Part shown: in pieces, positions 12,447-24,806 of the stretch
How the letters are laid out: every line of letters begins with the position of its first letter
Numbering within the stretch: position 1 is the stretch's first letter
Source of the DNA: Gammaproteobacteria bacterium
GTDB taxonomy: Bacteria > Pseudomonadota > Gammaproteobacteria > Natronospirales > JAJUFS01
DNA length: 50,672 bases
Direction of reading: 5' to 3'
Assembly: GCA_029263725.1 (NCBI GenBank)
Contig: JAJUFS010000005.1
Location: 1-50,672 of the forward strand
Made by a program: the position numbers and the translations under genes
Notes under the pieces: model-generated
Databases searched by the model: none
Told to the model about the DNA's origin: nothing
What the model saw: only the letters and a program-made list of their open reading frames with translations

Positions 12447-14435
12447 TCAGCGGAGCAACAGCCAGGCGATCAGGGCGACCAGGCCGATGATCATCGCGAA
12501 GGCATAGTGATAGAGGTAACCGGATTGCACCCGGCGCAGCACCACGGCGAACGCGCCCACGGTGCGCGCGGAGCCGTTCACCAGCGCGCCGTCGATGAGC
12601 TTCACGTCGCCCACCTTCCAGAGGAAGCTGCCGAGCCCCCGGCTGCCGCGCGCGAACACGGCGTTGTAGATCTCGTCGAAGTAGAACTTGTTGGCGAGCA
12701 GGCGGTACAGGCCCTGCGCGCGTTCCGCGATTCTCCCGGGCAGGTGCGGCGCGCGCAGCCAGAAGAACCAGGCGGCGACGACGCCGGCGATCATCAGGTA
12801 TACCGCCGGACCCGAGAAGGCATGCAGCACGAAGCCCCACGGGCCGTGGTAGCTCTCGCCAAGGCGCGCGAGCACATCATGCGCCTCGCTCACCACGATG
12901 GCGCTGCCGAACCAGCCTTCGAACAGCAGCGCGTCGATGGTGAACCAGCCGATGAAGATGGACGGAATCGCCAGCAGGATCAGCGGCAGGGTCACCACCC
13001 AGGGCGACTCGTGCGGCTCGCCGCCATGGTGATCTTCCCCGTGGCCATGGTGCGCATCCGCGTTCCGGAAGCGTTCCTCGCCGTGGAAGACCATGAAGAT
13101 GAGCCGGAAGCTGTACAGCGTGGTCACGAACACGCCAGACAGCACAGCCCAGTAGGCGATGCCCGAACCCGGGATGTTCGAGTGATGCACGGCCTCGATC
13201 AGCGCGTCCTTGGAAAAGAAGCCCGAGAAGCCCGGCACCGCGACCAGCGCGAACGTGCCGAGCAGCATGGTGATGTAGGTGATCGGCATGTACTTGCGCA
13301 GCCCGCCCATCCTGCGCATGTCCTGCTCGTGATGCATGCCGATGATCACTGAACCGGCGGCGAGGAACAGCAGCGCCTTGAAGAAGGCGTGCGTCATCAG
13401 GTGGAAGATGCCGGCGGCGTAGGCCGACACGCCGAGCGCCACCGTCATGTAGCCGAGCTGCGACAGCGTCGAGTACGCGATCACGCGCTTGATGTCGTTG
13501 GCGACGATGCCGAGCAGGCCCATGAAGAAGGCCGTCACCGAGCCGATGATGAGAATGAAGCTCAGCGCCGTCTCGGTCAGTTCGTAGATGGGCGACATGC
13601 GCGCCACCAAGAAGATGCCGGCGGTGACCATGGTCGCGGCATGGATCAGCGCCGAGATCGGCGTCGGGCCTTCCATGGAATCCGGCAGCCAGACGTGCAG
13701 GGGCACCTGCGCCGACTTGCCCATGGCGCCGATGAACAGCAGGATGCCGATCACGGTGAGCACGCTCCAGGCATGCCCTTCGAAGATCTGGATGGTCTCG
13801 CCGGTAAGCCCCGGCACCGCCGCGAACACCTCCGCGTAATCGACCGAACCGGTGTAGTAGGCCACCGCGGCGATGCCGAGCAGGAAGCCGAAGTCGCCGA
13901 CGCGGTTCACCATGAAGGCCTTGAGGTTGGCGACCACCGCGGTCGGGCGCTTGAACCAGAAGCCGATGAGGAGATACGACACCAGGCCGACTGCTTCCCA
14001 GCCGAAGAACAGCTGCAGGAAGTTGTTCGACATCACCAGCATCAGCATCGAGAAGGTGAACAGCGAGATGTAGCTGAAGAAACGCTGGTAACCCGGGTCA
14101 TCGTGCATGTAGCCGATGGTGTAGACGTGCACCATCAGCGACACGAACGTCACCACCGTCATCATCAGCACGGTCAGCCTGTCGACCAGGAAGCCGACCT
14201 CGAAGCGCATGCCGTCGGTGATGGCCCAGGTGTAGATGCTGCCGTTGAAGGCCTCGCCGCCGTCGAAGGCGATGTGCTTCAGCGCGATCAGCGACAGCAC
14301 GAACGAAATCGCCACGCCGATGATGGTGACCCAGTGCGCGCCGGCTCGGCCGATCTGCCTGCCGAACAGTCCGGCGATGATGGCCGCGATCAGCGGCGCC
14401 AGCACGGTTCCGAGATAGACGTTTTCCATGTTCAT
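12447..14435 (-). CDS. nuoL: NADH-quinone oxidoreductase subunit L
   Basis: 662 aa; GKSAQVPLHVWLPDSMEGPTPISALIHAATMVTAGIFLVAR. Confidence 0.98.
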   Translation of the reverse strand: MNMENVYLGTVLAPLIAAIIAGLFGRQIGRAGAHWVTIIGVAISFVLSLIALKHIAFDGGEAFNGSIYTWAITDGMRFEVGFLVDRLTVLMMTVVTFVSLMVHVYTIGYMHDDPGYQRFFSYISLFTFSMLMLVMSNNFLQLFFGWEAVGLVSYLLIGFWFKRPTAVVANLKAFMVNRVGDFGFLLGIAAVAYYTGSVDYAEVFAAVPGLTGETIQIFEGHAWSVLTVIGILLFIGAMGKSAQVPLHVWLPDSMEGPTPISALIHAATMVTAGIFLVARMSPIYELTETALSFILIIGSVTAFFMGLLGIVANDIKRVIAYSTLSQLGYMTVALGVSAYAAGIFHLMTHAFFKALLFLAAGSVIIGMHHEQDMRRMGGLRKYMPITYITMLLGTFALVAVPGFSGFFSKDALIEAVHHSNIPGSGIAYWAVLSGVFVTTLYSFRLIFMVFHGEERFRNADAHHGHGEDHHGGEPHESPWVVTLPLILLAIPSIFIGWFTIDALLFEGWFGSAIVVSEAHDVLARLGESYHGPWGFVLHAFSGPAVYLMIAGVVAAWFFWLRAPHLPGRIAERAQGLYRLLANKFYFDEIYNAVFARGSRGLGSFLWKVGDVKLIDGALVNGSARTVGAFAVVLRRVQSGYLYHYAFAMIIGLVALIAWLLLR

Positions 14436-14439
14436 GCCG

Positions 14440-14745
14440 TCAGCCCTTCATCGAATCCATGTCTTCCACGTTGATGCTGGCGCGATTGCGGAACAGCACC
14501 ACCAGGATCGCGAGGCCAATGGCCGCCTCGGCGGCCGCCACGGTCAGGATGAAGAACACGAACACCTGGCCGGCCATGTCGTCGAGGTAACGGGAGAAGG
14601 CCACGAAGTTCATGTTGACCGCGAGCAGCATCATTTCGACGCACATCAGCAGCACGATGACGTTCTTCCGGTTGAGGAAGAATCCTGCCATGGCGATGCT
14701 GAACAGCACGGCGCCGAGCGTGAGGTAGTGATACAAGGAAATCAT
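14440..14745 (-). CDS. nuoK: NADH-quinone oxidoreductase subunit K
   Basis: 101 aa; [30 protein letters not shown]. Confidence 0.98.
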   Translation of the reverse strand: MISLYHYLTLGAVLFSIAMAGFFLNRKNVIVLLMCVEMMLLAVNMNFVAFSRYLDDMAGQVFVFFILTVAAAEAAIGLAILVVLFRNRASINVEDMDSMKG

Positions 14746-14789
14746 TTAATCCCCTGTCAGTGACGCATGAATGAACGCGGCGGATGCGT

Positions 14790-15401
14790 TCAGTGGTTCT
14801 TCTCCGCCTCGACCTTCACCAGGCGAATGCGGTCCTCGCGGCGCACCTTCACCTGCTGTGCCGGATCCTGGTGCTTCGTGCCGCCACGGCGGCGCAGCGT
14901 GAGTGCGATGGCCGCGACGATGCCGACCAGCAGGATCACCGAGGCGATCTCGAAGGGGTACACGTACTCGGTGTACATAACCTTGCCGATCTCGGTGGTA
15001 TTGCTGTAGCCCTCGGGGCGCAGCGCCGGCTTGGCGAACTCGGGCAGGCCGAGCCGCTCGAACCACACCGCCCAGACCAGCAGGCCGGTCATGATGATGG
15101 CGGCCAGTGCGGCGAACGGCGCGCGCCGCACGAAACCCTCGCGCAGCACCGCGACGTTGATGTCGAGCATCATCACCACGAACAGGAACAGCACCATCAC
15201 GGCGCCGACGTAGACGAGCACGAGCGCGATGCCGAGGAACTCGGCCTCCAGCAGCATCCACAGGACGGCGCTCGCGAAGAAGCACACCACCAGGGACAGC
15301 GCGGCGTGCACCGGGTTGCGGACCATGATGACCGCCAGTGCCGCGCAGATCAGCATCGCGGCCGCCGGATAGAAGATCAGTGCTTCGGGTGAAATGGGCA
15401 T
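14790..15401 (-). CDS. nuoJ: NADH-quinone oxidoreductase subunit J
   Basis: ND6-like; NPVHAALSLVVCFFASAVLWMLLEAEFLGIALVLVYVGAVMVLFLFVVMML. Start trimmed to 15401. Confidence 0.96.
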   Translation of the reverse strand: MPISPEALIFYPAAAMLICAALAVIMVRNPVHAALSLVVCFFASAVLWMLLEAEFLGIALVLVYVGAVMVLFLFVVMMLDINVAVLREGFVRRAPFAALAAIIMTGLLVWAVWFERLGLPEFAKPALRPEGYSNTTEIGKVMYTEYVYPFEIASVILLVGIVAAIALTLRRRGGTKHQDPAQQVKVRREDRIRLVKVEAEKNH

Positions 15402-15420
15402 GTCGATCCTCAGCCTGTCA

Positions 15421-15909
15421 TCAACGGTAGGGGGCATCGGCCGCGCGGTCGGCGGCGATCTGCGCTTCGTACTTGTCGCCGACGGCAAGCAGCTTTTCCT
15501 TGGTCATGATCTGCTCGCCGCGCTTCTCGAAATGGAATTCCGAGATGCGCGTCTCGACGATGGCGTCCACCGGGCAGACTTCCTCGCAGAAGCCGCAGTA
15601 GATGCACTTGAACAGGTCGATGTCGTAGCGCGTGGTGCGGCGGGTGCCGTCCTCGCGCATTTCCGAATCGATGGTGATCGCCAGCGCCGGGCAGATCGCC
15701 TCGCACAGCTTGCAGGCGATGCAGCGCTCCTCGCCGTTCGGATAGCGGCGCTGCGCGTGCAGGCCGCGGAAGCGCGGCGACTTCGGCGTCTTTTCCTCGG
15801 GGTAATAGACCGTGATCTTCGGCTTGAAGAAGTAGCGCAACGTCAGCGCCAGGCCCGCCCAGAGTTCGGACAGGTACCAGGTCTTGATCCACGAACTCAA
15901 TGCTTTCAT
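15421..15909 (-). CDS. nuoI: NADH-quinone oxidoreductase subunit I (2x[4Fe-4S])
   Basis: [18 protein letters not shown] and [21 protein letters not shown]. Start trimmed to 15909; ATGA overlap with nuoH. Confidence 0.97.
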   Translation of the reverse strand: MKALSSWIKTWYLSELWAGLALTLRYFFKPKITVYYPEEKTPKSPRFRGLHAQRRYPNGEERCIACKLCEAICPALAITIDSEMREDGTRRTTRYDIDLFKCIYCGFCEEVCPVDAIVETRISEFHFEKRGEQIMTKEKLLAVGDKYEAQIAADRAADAPYR

Positions 15910-17042
15910 GTCGTCACCGGAGTCTTGGAACCAGCGAACCGGCCCAGCAGGATCAGCACGATGCTGATGCCGAGCACGGTGAAGCCGAGGTTGATCCACG
16001 GCCAGTTCATGACGATGAACAGGCCCATCACCACCAGCCAGAAGATGGTCACCGGAATGAACACCTTCCAGCCGAGACGCATGATCTGGTCATAGCGGTA
16101 GCGCGGGAAGGTCGCGCGGAACCACAGGAAGGCGTAGATGAAGATCGCCATCTTGGCGAAGAACCACACCATGCCCGGCACGCCGGCGGTGACGTCCTCC
16201 AGCCAGGGAACGCCTGCGAACGGGTTCAGCCAGCCGCCGAGGAAGAAGACCACGGACAGCGCCGAGACCAGGATCATGTTGGCGTACTCGGCCAGGAAGA
16301 ACACCGCGAAGCCCGTGCCCGAGTACTCGACGTGGAAGCCGGCGACGATTTCCGACTCGCCTTCGGCGACGTCGAAGGGCGCGCGGTTGGTCTCGGCCAC
16401 GCCGGAGATGAAGTACACCAGGAACAGCGGGAACAGCGGCAGCCAGTACCAGTGGAAGATCGAACCTTCCTGCGCGCGCACGATGTCACCGAGGTTCAGC
16501 GACTTCGCGGCCATCAGCACGCCGACCAGCGCGAAGCCCATGGCGATCTCGTAGGCGACCATCTGCGCGGCCGAGCGCATGGCGCCGAGGAAGGCGTACT
16601 TCGAGTTGGACGCCCAGCCGGCGATGATCACGCCGTACACGCCCATGCCGGTCAGCGCCAGGATGTACAGCAGCGCCGCGTTGATGTCGGCAAGCACGAT
16701 GCCGTCCGCGAACGGCACCGCCGCCCAGGCCGAGAACGCCGGCACCAGCGAAATGATGGGCGCGATCACGAACAGGAAGCGGTTGGCGTTGGCCGGAATG
16801 ACGAATTCCTTCAGCACCAGCTTGAGCACGTCCGCCAGCCACTGGAAGGTGCCGTGGAAGCCCACCCGGTTGGGGCCGACGCGTCCCTGGATGTAGCCGA
16901 TGACCTTGCGCTCGACCAGCGTGTAGAAACCGACCGCGACGATCAGCGGCACCATGATGACCAGCACCCAGAAGAGTGAGGTCAGCACCAGCCGCGCTTC
17001 CGGCCAGAGGCCGTTCCAGAAGCCGAGAATCAGCTCGCTCAT
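15906..17042 (-). CDS. nuoH: NADH-quinone oxidoreductase subunit H
   Basis: 378 aa; [61 protein letters not shown]. Confidence 0.98.
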   Translation of the reverse strand: MSELILGFWNGLWPEARLVLTSLFWVLVIMVPLIVAVGFYTLVERKVIGYIQGRVGPNRVGFHGTFQWLADVLKLVLKEFVIPANANRFLFVIAPIISLVPAFSAWAAVPFADGIVLADINAALLYILALTGMGVYGVIIAGWASNSKYAFLGAMRSAAQMVAYEIAMGFALVGVLMAAKSLNLGDIVRAQEGSIFHWYWLPLFPLFLVYFISGVAETNRAPFDVAEGESEIVAGFHVEYSGTGFAVFFLAEYANMILVSALSVVFFLGGWLNPFAGVPWLEDVTAGVPGMVWFFAKMAIFIYAFLWFRATFPRYRYDQIMRLGWKVFIPVTIFWLVVMGLFIVMNWPWINLGFTVLGISIVLILLGRFAGSKTPVTT

Positions 17043-19447
17043 GCCCTGTCTCCCTCCGCTGCCGCGAGACGCACCGCTTCAAGCTCTATCGCGCCGGTGC
17101 GCGGACCCAGGCCCGCCGTGGCGGCGACGCCGGCCGCGATGAACACCGTGCCGTCAGGGATGCCGGCATCGATGCGCGCTGCCAGGGTCGCACTGAATTC
17201 GCCCTGGCGGACGACGACCTGCATGCCATCGGCAATGCCGAGGCGGGCGGCATCGGCCGTCGACAGGTTCACGCTTGCCTGGCGCTCGGCGTCCTGCGTC
17301 GCCTGCAGCGACGGCGCACGCCGCACCAGTCCATCGGTGCCGTAGAGCGCGGTTTCCGCGACGCGCATGAAACCGGTGAGCGGCTGCAGTGAAATTTCCA
17401 GCGTGAATGCCGGCGCCCTGCCCTGCGGCTGGCCGACGGCCTGCTCGGCCGCCTGGCGAACCTCGTCGCAGGACATGTAATCGAAATCGGCAACGTTCAG
17501 CAGGTTGCCGAGCACGCGCAGCACCTTCCACGCCGGGCGGGCTTCGCCCAGCGGCCGGGAAGCGCCGCCGAAGGTCTGCCAGAGGCCCTCGCCGTTGATG
17601 AAGGTGCCGGCGCTCTCGCCGAAGGTGCCGACCGGCAGCAATACGTCGGCGTACTGCTTCATGGTCTCGGTGACGAACGGCGTCAGCGCGACCACGGTCT
17701 CGGCCCGTGACAGTGCGGCGATCGCGGCGCTGCCTTCCCAGGCGTCGAACTCGGGCTCGGCGCCCAGCAGCAGGTAGCCCTTGAGGCCCTGCGCCAGCAT
17801 GTCGCGCGCGGCAAGCCCCGCGGCCACGCGCGGCTCGCCGCCCGCGCCGCGGTGCGGCACGAAGCCGGTCAGCCAGCCGCCGGCGCTGTTCGCGCCCTGC
17901 GAGAAGCGGCCATAGGTCGCACCGGAGAGCGCGGCGATCGCCGCACCCAGCGTCTCGAGCTCGGCGAACTGCGGATGCGTCTCGGCGAGATCGCCGAGCA
18001 GCACGGCGCTTTCCTTGCCATCGAGCAGCGACTGCGCGATGCGGCGCGCATCCTCGGAAACCTCGACGGCGGCGACCGCCCTGGCGAGGTTGGCGGGCAC
18101 GCTCTTGCCGGAAATTTCCGCGAGCGCCTTCAGCACCGCGGCCAGCGCACTCGCCATCGCGCCGTACGGCGTGATCACTTCGGCGTTCACCGGGAACAGG
18201 AATTCGTAGGCGCGCGGATTGATGAAATTGATGCGGCCGCCGGCGAGCGCCGCCATGCGCACGCGATGCGCGATGATCGGCACGTCCTTGCGCAGGCTGC
18301 TGCCGACCACGAGTGCGGCATCCAGCGAGGCGATGCTGGCAATGCTGCGGCCGAGCGACGGAAACAGCGGCGCCTCGTTGTCATGACGGAAGTCGGCCTG
18401 GCGCAGGCGATGGTCCAGGTTGCGCACGCCGAGGTGATCGGCGATGCGGCGAGCTAGGAAGAACTCTTCCACCGTCGAGGACGGATGCGCGAGCATGCCG
18501 AAGGCCTCGGGGCCGTGCGCATCGACCACCTTGCGCACCGCCTTGGCGGCGGCTTCCAGCGCCACTTCCCAGGTGGTCTCCTGCCACTGGCCGTCCTGCT
18601 TGAGCATCGGCTTGAGCAGGCGCTGGTCCGAATGGATGCCCTCGTAACTGAAGCGGTCGCGGTCGGAAATCCAGGTCTCGTTGATGGCCTCGTTCGGGCG
18701 CGGCACCACGCGCATGAAACTGCCGCGCAGCACGTGACCGTAGAGGTTCGAGCCGGCCGCGTCATGCGGCGACACCAGCGCGTGACGAATCATCTCCCAG
18801 GCACGGGCGCGCATCCGGAACGGCTTGGAGTTGAGCGCGCCCACCGGGCAGAGGTCGATGACGTTGCCGGAGAGCTCGTGGTCGACGGAACGCTCGATGT
18901 AGGTGCCGATGCGCATGTTCTCGCCGCGGCCGGTGGCGCCCAGTTCCTGGATGCCGGCGATCTCCGTGCCGAAGCGGACGCAGCGCGTGCAATGGATGCA
19001 GCGGGTCATGTCGGTGGAGATCAGCGGGCCGATGTTCTTGTCCTTGACGATGCGCTTGCGCTCGGTATAGCGCGACACGTCGCTGCCAAAGCCCATCGCG
19101 AGGTCCTGCAGCTCGCACTCGCCGCCCTGGTCGCAGACCGGGCAGTCGAGCGGATGGTTGATCAGCAGGAATTCCATCACCGCCTTCTGGGCCGCGAGCG
19201 CCTTCGGCGATTCCGTGTAGACCTTCATGCCATCGGCGACCGGCGTGGCGCAGGCCGGCAACGGCTTGGGCGCGCGCTCGACCTCGACCAGGCACATGCG
19301 GCAGTTGGCGGCAATCGACAGCTTCTCGTGGTAGCAGAAGCGCGGCACGTAGATGCCTGCCTCATCCGCCACCTGGATGACCATGCTGCCCTTGCGGGCC
19401 TTGAGCGGCTTGCCGTCGATTTCGATGGTAACCAGATCGTCACTCAT
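17039..19447 (-). CDS. nuoG: NADH-quinone oxidoreductase subunit G
   Basis: [55 protein letters not shown]; Fe-S cysteine motifs; start trimmed to 19447 (802 aa). Confidence 0.96.
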   Translation of the reverse strand: MSDDLVTIEIDGKPLKARKGSMVIQVADEAGIYVPRFCYHEKLSIAANCRMCLVEVERAPKPLPACATPVADGMKVYTESPKALAAQKAVMEFLLINHPLDCPVCDQGGECELQDLAMGFGSDVSRYTERKRIVKDKNIGPLISTDMTRCIHCTRCVRFGTEIAGIQELGATGRGENMRIGTYIERSVDHELSGNVIDLCPVGALNSKPFRMRARAWEMIRHALVSPHDAAGSNLYGHVLRGSFMRVVPRPNEAINETWISDRDRFSYEGIHSDQRLLKPMLKQDGQWQETTWEVALEAAAKAVRKVVDAHGPEAFGMLAHPSSTVEEFFLARRIADHLGVRNLDHRLRQADFRHDNEAPLFPSLGRSIASIASLDAALVVGSSLRKDVPIIAHRVRMAALAGGRINFINPRAYEFLFPVNAEVITPYGAMASALAAVLKALAEISGKSVPANLARAVAAVEVSEDARRIAQSLLDGKESAVLLGDLAETHPQFAELETLGAAIAALSGATYGRFSQGANSAGGWLTGFVPHRGAGGEPRVAAGLAARDMLAQGLKGYLLLGAEPEFDAWEGSAAIAALSRAETVVALTPFVTETMKQYADVLLPVGTFGESAGTFINGEGLWQTFGGASRPLGEARPAWKVLRVLGNLLNVADFDYMSCDEVRQAAEQAVGQPQGRAPAFTLEISLQPLTGFMRVAETALYGTDGLVRRAPSLQATQDAERQASVNLSTADAARLGIADGMQVVVRQGEFSATLAARIDAGIPDGTVFIAAGVAATAGLGPRTGAIELEAVRLAAAEGDRA

Positions 19448-19487
19448 GTCTTTTCGCTTCCGTTGACCGTTGCGTTGGCTGCGCCCG

Positions 19488-20798
19488 TCAGGCGGCGTCT
19501 TCGCGTGCGCCCTTGGCGCCCGGACCGACCATGCAGCAACCGTGCTCGATGTGATGGACGAATTCGTGGCGGAAATGCCTGATGAAGCTGCGTACCGGCA
19601 TGGCCGCTGCGTCACCCAGCGCACAGATGGTGTGGCCTTCGATCTTGCTCGCCACGTCGTCGAGCATCTGCAGGTCCTCCATGCGCCCCTGCCCGTTCTC
19701 GATGCGCGACACCACGCGGTACAGCCAGCCGGTGCCTTCGCGGCACGGCGTGCACTGGCCGCAGGATTCCGAGAAATAGAAGCGGGAAATGCGCTCAAGC
19801 ACGCGGACCATGCAGGTCTGATCGTCGATCACGATGACGGCGCCCGAACCCAGCATCGATCCGGTCTTCTCGCGGATCGATTCGTAGTCCATGTTGACGT
19901 CCATCATCATCTCGGCGGGTACCACCGGCACCGACGAACCGCCCGGGATCACCGCCTTCATCTTGCGGCCTTTCCAGACGCCGCCGGCAAGCTCGAGCAG
20001 CTCGCGGAACGGCGTGCCGAGACGGATCTCGTAGTTGCCCGGCTTCTCGACATGGCCGCTGACCGAGAATATCTTCGCGCCGCCGGCCTTCTCCGTGCCG
20101 AGCGAGGCGAACCACTTCGCGCCCTTGCGCATGATGGCCGGCACCGAGGCGTAGGTCTCGGTGTTGTTGATGGTCGTCGGCTTGCCGTACAGGCCGTAGT
20201 TCGCCGGGAACGGCGGCTTGAAGCGCGGCATGCCCTTCTTGCCTTCCAGCGATTCCAGCAGCGCGGTTTCCTCGCCGCAGATGTAGGCGCCGGCGCCGAG
20301 ATGCGCGTAGAGATTGAAGGTCACGCCGCTGCCGAGGATGTTCTCGCCCAGCAGGCCCTGTTCGTAGGCTTCCTTGAGGGCGGCATTGAAACGCGGCCAG
20401 GGCTCGTCCATGAATTCGCCGCGCAGGTAGTTGTAGCCCACCTTCGCACCCATGGCGTAGCCGGCGATCGCCATGCCCTCGATCACCGCGTGCGGATTGA
20501 ACCGCAGGATGTCGCGATCCTTGCAGGTGCCGGGCTCGGACTCGTCCGAATTGCAGACGACGTACTTGACCATGTCGCCCTTCGGCATGAAGGACCACTT
20601 GAGGCCGGTCGGGAAGCCCGCACCGCCGCGGCCGCGCAGTCCGGACGCCTTGACCTCCTCGATCACCTGCTCCGGCGGGATCTTCTCGGCCAGGATGCGC
20701 TTCCAGGCCTCGTAACCGCCGATCTTCAGGTAGTTCTCGAGCGTCCAGGGCTCGTCGAACTGCAGCGTCTCGTAACAGACGAATTCCTGCTGTGCCAT
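19488..20798 (-). CDS. nuoF: NADH-quinone oxidoreductase subunit F
   Basis: 436 aa; [37 protein letters not shown]. Confidence 0.98.
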   Translation of the reverse strand: MAQQEFVCYETLQFDEPWTLENYLKIGGYEAWKRILAEKIPPEQVIEEVKASGLRGRGGAGFPTGLKWSFMPKGDMVKYVVCNSDESEPGTCKDRDILRFNPHAVIEGMAIAGYAMGAKVGYNYLRGEFMDEPWPRFNAALKEAYEQGLLGENILGSGVTFNLYAHLGAGAYICGEETALLESLEGKKGMPRFKPPFPANYGLYGKPTTINNTETYASVPAIMRKGAKWFASLGTEKAGGAKIFSVSGHVEKPGNYEIRLGTPFRELLELAGGVWKGRKMKAVIPGGSSVPVVPAEMMMDVNMDYESIREKTGSMLGSGAVIVIDDQTCMVRVLERISRFYFSESCGQCTPCREGTGWLYRVVSRIENGQGRMEDLQMLDDVASKIEGHTICALGDAAAMPVRSFIRHFRHEFVHHIEHGCCMVGPGAKGAREDAA

Positions 20799-20810
20799 GC
20801 TGACTCCAGG

Positions 20811-21302
20811 TTACTCGAGACCGTCAAGAATCTCGTCGACCTTCTCGATCGTGAGCTTCTCGCAGTACTTGTGGTTCACCATCATCATCGGACCGCCGGC
20901 GCAGGCCGCGAGGCATTCCTCTTCCCGCTTGAGGAAGATGCGGCCGTCGGGCGTGGTCTCGCCGAGCTTGATGCCGAGCTTCTTCTCCACGTGCGCGACG
21001 ATCTCGTCCGCGCCGCGCAGCATGCAGGAGATGTTGCGGCAGATGGAGACGCTGTTGCGGCCGATCGGCTTCGTCTCGTACATCGAGTAGAAGGTCGCGA
21101 CCTCGTAGACCTTGATCGGCTCGAGACCGAGATACTCGGCGACCGCGTCCATGTACGGCGGGGAAAGGTGACCCTGTTCGTGCTGGACGGCATGCAGCGC
21201 CGCGAAGATCGCCGACCGCTTGCGGTCCTCGGGATACTTCTTCAGCGCGGCGTCGATTTCTTCCCGGACGTGCGGGGACAGAGTGGCCTTGTCTGCGTTC
21301 AT
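20811..21302 (-). CDS. nuoE: NADH-quinone oxidoreductase subunit E
   Basis: 163 aa; thioredoxin-like 2Fe-2S family, CRNISCMLRGADE...ECLAACAGGPMMMVN. Confidence 0.97.
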   Translation of the reverse strand: MNADKATLSPHVREEIDAALKKYPEDRKRSAIFAALHAVQHEQGHLSPPYMDAVAEYLGLEPIKVYEVATFYSMYETKPIGRNSVSICRNISCMLRGADEIVAHVEKKLGIKLGETTPDGRIFLKREEECLAACAGGPMMMVNHKYCEKLTIEKVDEILDGLE

Positions 21303-22555
21303 CAGCGATCAATCTCCCCGAAGACGATGTCGAGCGTACCGATGACCGACACCAGGTCAGCCAGCATGTGGCCGCGGCAGATCTCATCGATGGCAGCCAG
21401 GTGAGCGAAGCCGCTGGCTCGAATCTTGATGCGATAGGGCTTGTTGGCGCCGTCGGACACGAGGTAGATGCCGAACTCGCCCTTGGGCTGTTCGACCGCC
21501 GCGTACACCTCGCCTTCCGGCACGATGTAACCCTCGGTGGCCAGCTTGAAGTGATGAATGAGCGATTCCATGTCGCCCTTCATCTCGACGCGCCGCGGCG
21601 GCGTGATCTTGTGATCGTCGAGCATCACCGGGCCCGGGTTGGCGCGCAGCCACTGCACGCACTGCTTGACGATGCGTGCCGACTGGCGCATTTCCTCGAC
21701 GCGCACCAGGTAACGGTCGTAGCAGTCGCCGTTGGTGCCTACCGGAATGTCGAAATCGACCTGGTCGTACATCGCGTACGGCTGCTTCTTGCGCAGGTCC
21801 CAGGCGATGCCCGAACCGCGCAGCATGGGGCCGGAGAAGCCGAGATTGAGCGCACGCTCCGGCGAGACCACGCCGATGCCGACCGTGCGCTGCTTCCAGA
21901 TGCGGTTGTCGGTGAGCAGCGTCTCGTACTCGTCGACGGCCTTCGGGAAGCGGTCGATGAAGTCCTCGATGAAGTCGAGCAGGGTTCCGGAACGCGCCTC
22001 GTTGAGCTTGTCGAGCTCCTTCTTGCTGCGGAACTTCGACGGCTGGTACTGCGGCATGCGGTCCGGCAGGTCGCGGTAGACGCCGCCGGGACGGTAGTAG
22101 CTGGCGTGCATGCGCGCGCCGGACACCGCCTCGTACATGTCCATGATGTCTTCGCGCTCGCGGAAGCAGTACAGGAACACCGTCATAGCGCCGATGTCGA
22201 GGCCGTGCGCACCCAGCCACATCAGGTGGTTGGTGATGCGGGTCAGCTCGTCGTACATCGTGCGGATCCACAGCGCGCGCGGCGGCGGCGTGATGCCGAG
22301 CAGCTTCTCGATCGCCATCACGTAGGCGTGCTCGTTGACCATCATCGACACGTAGTCGAGACGATCCATGTAGCCGATCGACTGGTTGAAGATCCTCTGC
22401 TCGGCAAGCTTCTCGGTCGCCCGGTGCAGCAGGCCGATGTGCGGATCGATGGCGCGGATCACCTCGCCTTCCATCTCGAGCACGAGGCGCAGGACGCCGT
22501 GGGCCGCAGGGTGCTGCGGCCCGAAGTTCATGGTGTAACCCTGGATGTCACGCAT
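21302..22555 (-). CDS. nuoD: NADH-quinone oxidoreductase subunit D
   Basis: 417 aa; [36 protein letters not shown]. Confidence 0.98.
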   Translation of the reverse strand: MRDIQGYTMNFGPQHPAAHGVLRLVLEMEGEVIRAIDPHIGLLHRATEKLAEQRIFNQSIGYMDRLDYVSMMVNEHAYVMAIEKLLGITPPPRALWIRTMYDELTRITNHLMWLGAHGLDIGAMTVFLYCFREREDIMDMYEAVSGARMHASYYRPGGVYRDLPDRMPQYQPSKFRSKKELDKLNEARSGTLLDFIEDFIDRFPKAVDEYETLLTDNRIWKQRTVGIGVVSPERALNLGFSGPMLRGSGIAWDLRKKQPYAMYDQVDFDIPVGTNGDCYDRYLVRVEEMRQSARIVKQCVQWLRANPGPVMLDDHKITPPRRVEMKGDMESLIHHFKLATEGYIVPEGEVYAAVEQPKGEFGIYLVSDGANKPYRIKIRASGFAHLAAIDEICRGHMLADLVSVIGTLDIVFGEIDR

Positions 22556-23288
22556 TGCCCGACTTCTCCCTGGAAGTTTGCAGTGCCTCCGGCGCGATGT
22601 TGTCCGCCTGGGTCAGCATGCGGTCCATGTAGCGGTGGTCGCGGCGGATGACGCGCGGGACCAGCGTGCGCGGCTCGATGGTGACCGGCTGGTAGACGAC
22701 ACGGCCCTTCTCGGGGTCGTAGCGCACTTCGACATGGCCGCTGATCGGGAAGTCCTTGCGGAACGGATAGCCGACGAAGCCGTAGTCGGTGAGAATCCGG
22801 CGCATGTCGGGATGGCCTTCGAAGAGGATGCCGAACATGTCGAACGCCTCGCGTTCGAACCAGTTGGCGGAATTCCAGATGTCGGTCACCGTCGGCACCA
22901 TCGGCGGCTCGCCGGCGCCGCAGAAGGTCTTCAGGCGCAGGCGCCAGTTGTGCGTGATCGACATCAGGTGATAGACAACCGCGAAGCGGCGATCGTAGTT
23001 CGGTTCGGATTTCGGCAGCTCGCGCGCCACGCCGCGGCTGAAGCCGGTGTCGGTGGCGTCTTCCGTCACCCACTCGTCACGGCCGTAGGTGAGGAAGTCC
23101 ACGCCGCAGAGGTCCATCAGCTGCTCGAAGCGGAAGTCCTCCTCGTCGCGCAGCGCGACGCAGACTTCCCGCAGCTTTCCGGCGGGAACCTCGTAGGAAA
23201 GTTCGAACGACAGCGAAGGCAGGCGGGTCAACGTATCGCCGAAACGCGCCTCGACCTTCTCGGCCAGTTTCCTGAGTTTCTCGGACAT
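22548..23288 (-). CDS. nuoC: NADH-quinone oxidoreductase subunit C
   Basis: 246 aa; [39 protein letters not shown]; separate from nuoD. Confidence 0.97.
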   Translation of the reverse strand: MSEKLRKLAEKVEARFGDTLTRLPSLSFELSYEVPAGKLREVCVALRDEEDFRFEQLMDLCGVDFLTYGRDEWVTEDATDTGFSRGVARELPKSEPNYDRRFAVVYHLMSITHNWRLRLKTFCGAGEPPMVPTVTDIWNSANWFEREAFDMFGILFEGHPDMRRILTDYGFVGYPFRKDFPISGHVEVRYDPEKGRVVYQPVTIEPRTLVPRVIRRDHRYMDRMLTQADNIAPEALQTSREKSGNA

Positions 23289-23299
23289 GCGTCAGCTCT

Positions 23300-23776
23300 C
23301 TACCTGGCGATGGTGTTGGTGCGGCGGATCTTCTTCTGCAGCTGGATCACGCCGAACAGCAGCTGCTCCGCGGTCGGCGGACAGCCCGGGACGTAGACGT
23401 CGACGGGCACGATGCGATCGCAGCCGCGCACCACGGAATACGAATAGTGGTAATAGCCGCCGCCGTTGGCGCAGGAACCCATCGAAATGACCCAGCGCGG
23501 CTCGGCCATCTGGTCATAGACCTTGCGCAGCGGCGGCGCCATCTTGTTGACCAGCGTACCGGCGACGATCATGACGTCGGACTGGCGCGGGCTCGGACGG
23601 AAGATGATGCCAAAGCGGTCCTGGTCGTAGCGCGACGCACCGACATGCATCATCTCGACGGCGCAGCAGGCCAGGCCGAAGGTCACCGGCCACAGCGAAC
23701 CGGTCCGCGCCCAGTTGACGACGTTGTCGATGCTGGTGACGACCCAGCCCTTGTTGAGTTCGCCTTCTACTCCCAT
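23300..23776 (-). CDS. nuoB: NADH-quinone oxidoreductase subunit B
   Basis: [56 protein letters not shown]. Start trimmed to 23776. Confidence 0.97.
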   Translation of the reverse strand: MGVEGELNKGWVVTSIDNVVNWARTGSLWPVTFGLACCAVEMMHVGASRYDQDRFGIIFRPSPRQSDVMIVAGTLVNKMAPPLRKVYDQMAEPRWVISMGSCANGGGYYHYSYSVVRGCDRIVPVDVYVPGCPPTAEQLLFGVIQLQKKIRRTNTIAR

Positions 23777-24135
23777 TCGAGTGCTCCTTTCTTCCACTCG
23801 TAGATGAAGCCGATCACGAGTACACCCAGGAAGATGGCCATGGCCAGGAATCCGAACAGGCCGATGTGGTCGAGCGACACGGCCCAGGGAAACAGGAACG
23901 CAATCTCGAGATCGAAAATGATGAACAGGATGGCAACGAGGTAGTACCGGACGTCGAAGCGCATGCGTGCGTCCTCGAAGGCTTCGAAGCCGCACTCGTA
24001 CGGCGATGCCTTCTCCGCGTCCATCCTGCCGCGCGACGCCCAGCGACCGATGGTGAGGCCGACGCCGATGAGCACAATGCCGAGACCAAGAGATGCAAGG
24101 AGAAATACGAGAACGGGAACGTAGTTTTGCAGCAT
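23767..24135 (-). CDS. nuoA: NADH-quinone oxidoreductase subunit A
   Basis: [20 protein letters not shown]...[43 protein letters not shown]. Start trimmed to 24135. Confidence 0.97.
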   Translation of the reverse strand: MLQNYVPVLVFLLASLGLGIVLIGVGLTIGRWASRGRMDAEKASPYECGFEAFEDARMRFDVRYYLVAILFIIFDLEIAFLFPWAVSLDHIGLFGFLAMAIFLGVLVIGFIYEWKKGALEWE

Positions 24136-24182
24136 TTGCGGACGCGCCCCTGTGGCTGCCGGAAAGTCCGGAATTCTAACGC

Positions 24183-24209
24183 AAAAACGGGGACCTACTG
24201 TTGGTCCCC
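24183..24209 (-). terminator. intrinsic terminator after tRNA-Leu
   Basis: Minus strand GGGGACC-AACAGTA-GGTCCCC-GTTTTT. Confidence 0.8.
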
Positions 24210-24271
24210 TTCCTTTGTTTCCCCCAACCACTCTCGCGAGCGGCTTCAAACGTTATGTAATCAGGATTGTT

Positions 24272-24356
24272 TGGTGCGGATGGAGAGACTCGAACTCTCA
24301 CGCCTTTCGGCACCACCCCCTCAAGATGGCGTGTCTACCAATTCCACCACATCCGC
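24272..24356 (-). tRNA. leuU: tRNA-Leu (GAG)
   Basis: 85 nt GCGGATGTGGTGGAATTGGTAGACACGCCATCTTGAGGGGGTGG...CATCCGCACCA; long variable arm; GAG anticodon in CCATC-TTGAGGG-GGTGG; encoded CCA; secG-leuU synteny. Confidence 0.95.
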
Positions 24357-24392
24357 TTTGATCGTCGGTCCTTGCGACCGCGTTGCGATGAC

Positions 24393-24779
24393 TTACTCGT
24401 CGTCGCTCGCCGGCGGCGTGTCTTCCGCCGGCGTCGTTGCCTCGTCTTCCTCCGCCGGCAATGCGACCGGCGGCAGCTCGTCAGCTTCCTGTTGCTGGAC
24501 ATCCATGACGGACTCGCTGTCCATCACGCTGGAAGAAGGCGCCCGCTGTTCACGAGACAGATAGGCGAGCGTGCAGCTGGTGATGAAGAACAGGATCGCC
24601 AGCCACTTGGTCATGCGGCTCAGGAACGACGCCGAGCCCTGCGCACCGAACACCGTCGACGACGCGCCGCTGCCGAAGGCAGCGCCTGCGTCGGCGCCCT
24701 TGCCGTGCTGCAGGAGAATGAGGCTGATCAGCGCCAGCGCCAGAACGACATGAATCAGCAGTACGATCGTCGTAAGCAT
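24393..24779 (-). CDS. secG: preprotein translocase subunit SecG
   Basis: 128 aa; LLQHGKGADAGAAFGSGASSTVFGAQGSASFLSRMT; acidic C-terminal extension. Confidence 0.96.
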   Translation of the reverse strand: MLTTIVLLIHVVLALALISLILLQHGKGADAGAAFGSGASSTVFGAQGSASFLSRMTKWLAILFFITSCTLAYLSREQRAPSSSVMDSESVMDVQQQEADELPPVALPAEEDEATTPAEDTPPASDDE

Positions 24780-24806
24780 GCGTCTCGATTTCCCTTGGCC
24801 TCTTTA

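Noticed and set aside
19470-21404. 644-aa plus-strand ORF
   Set aside because: Antisense to nuoF/nuoE; no homology-like motifs.
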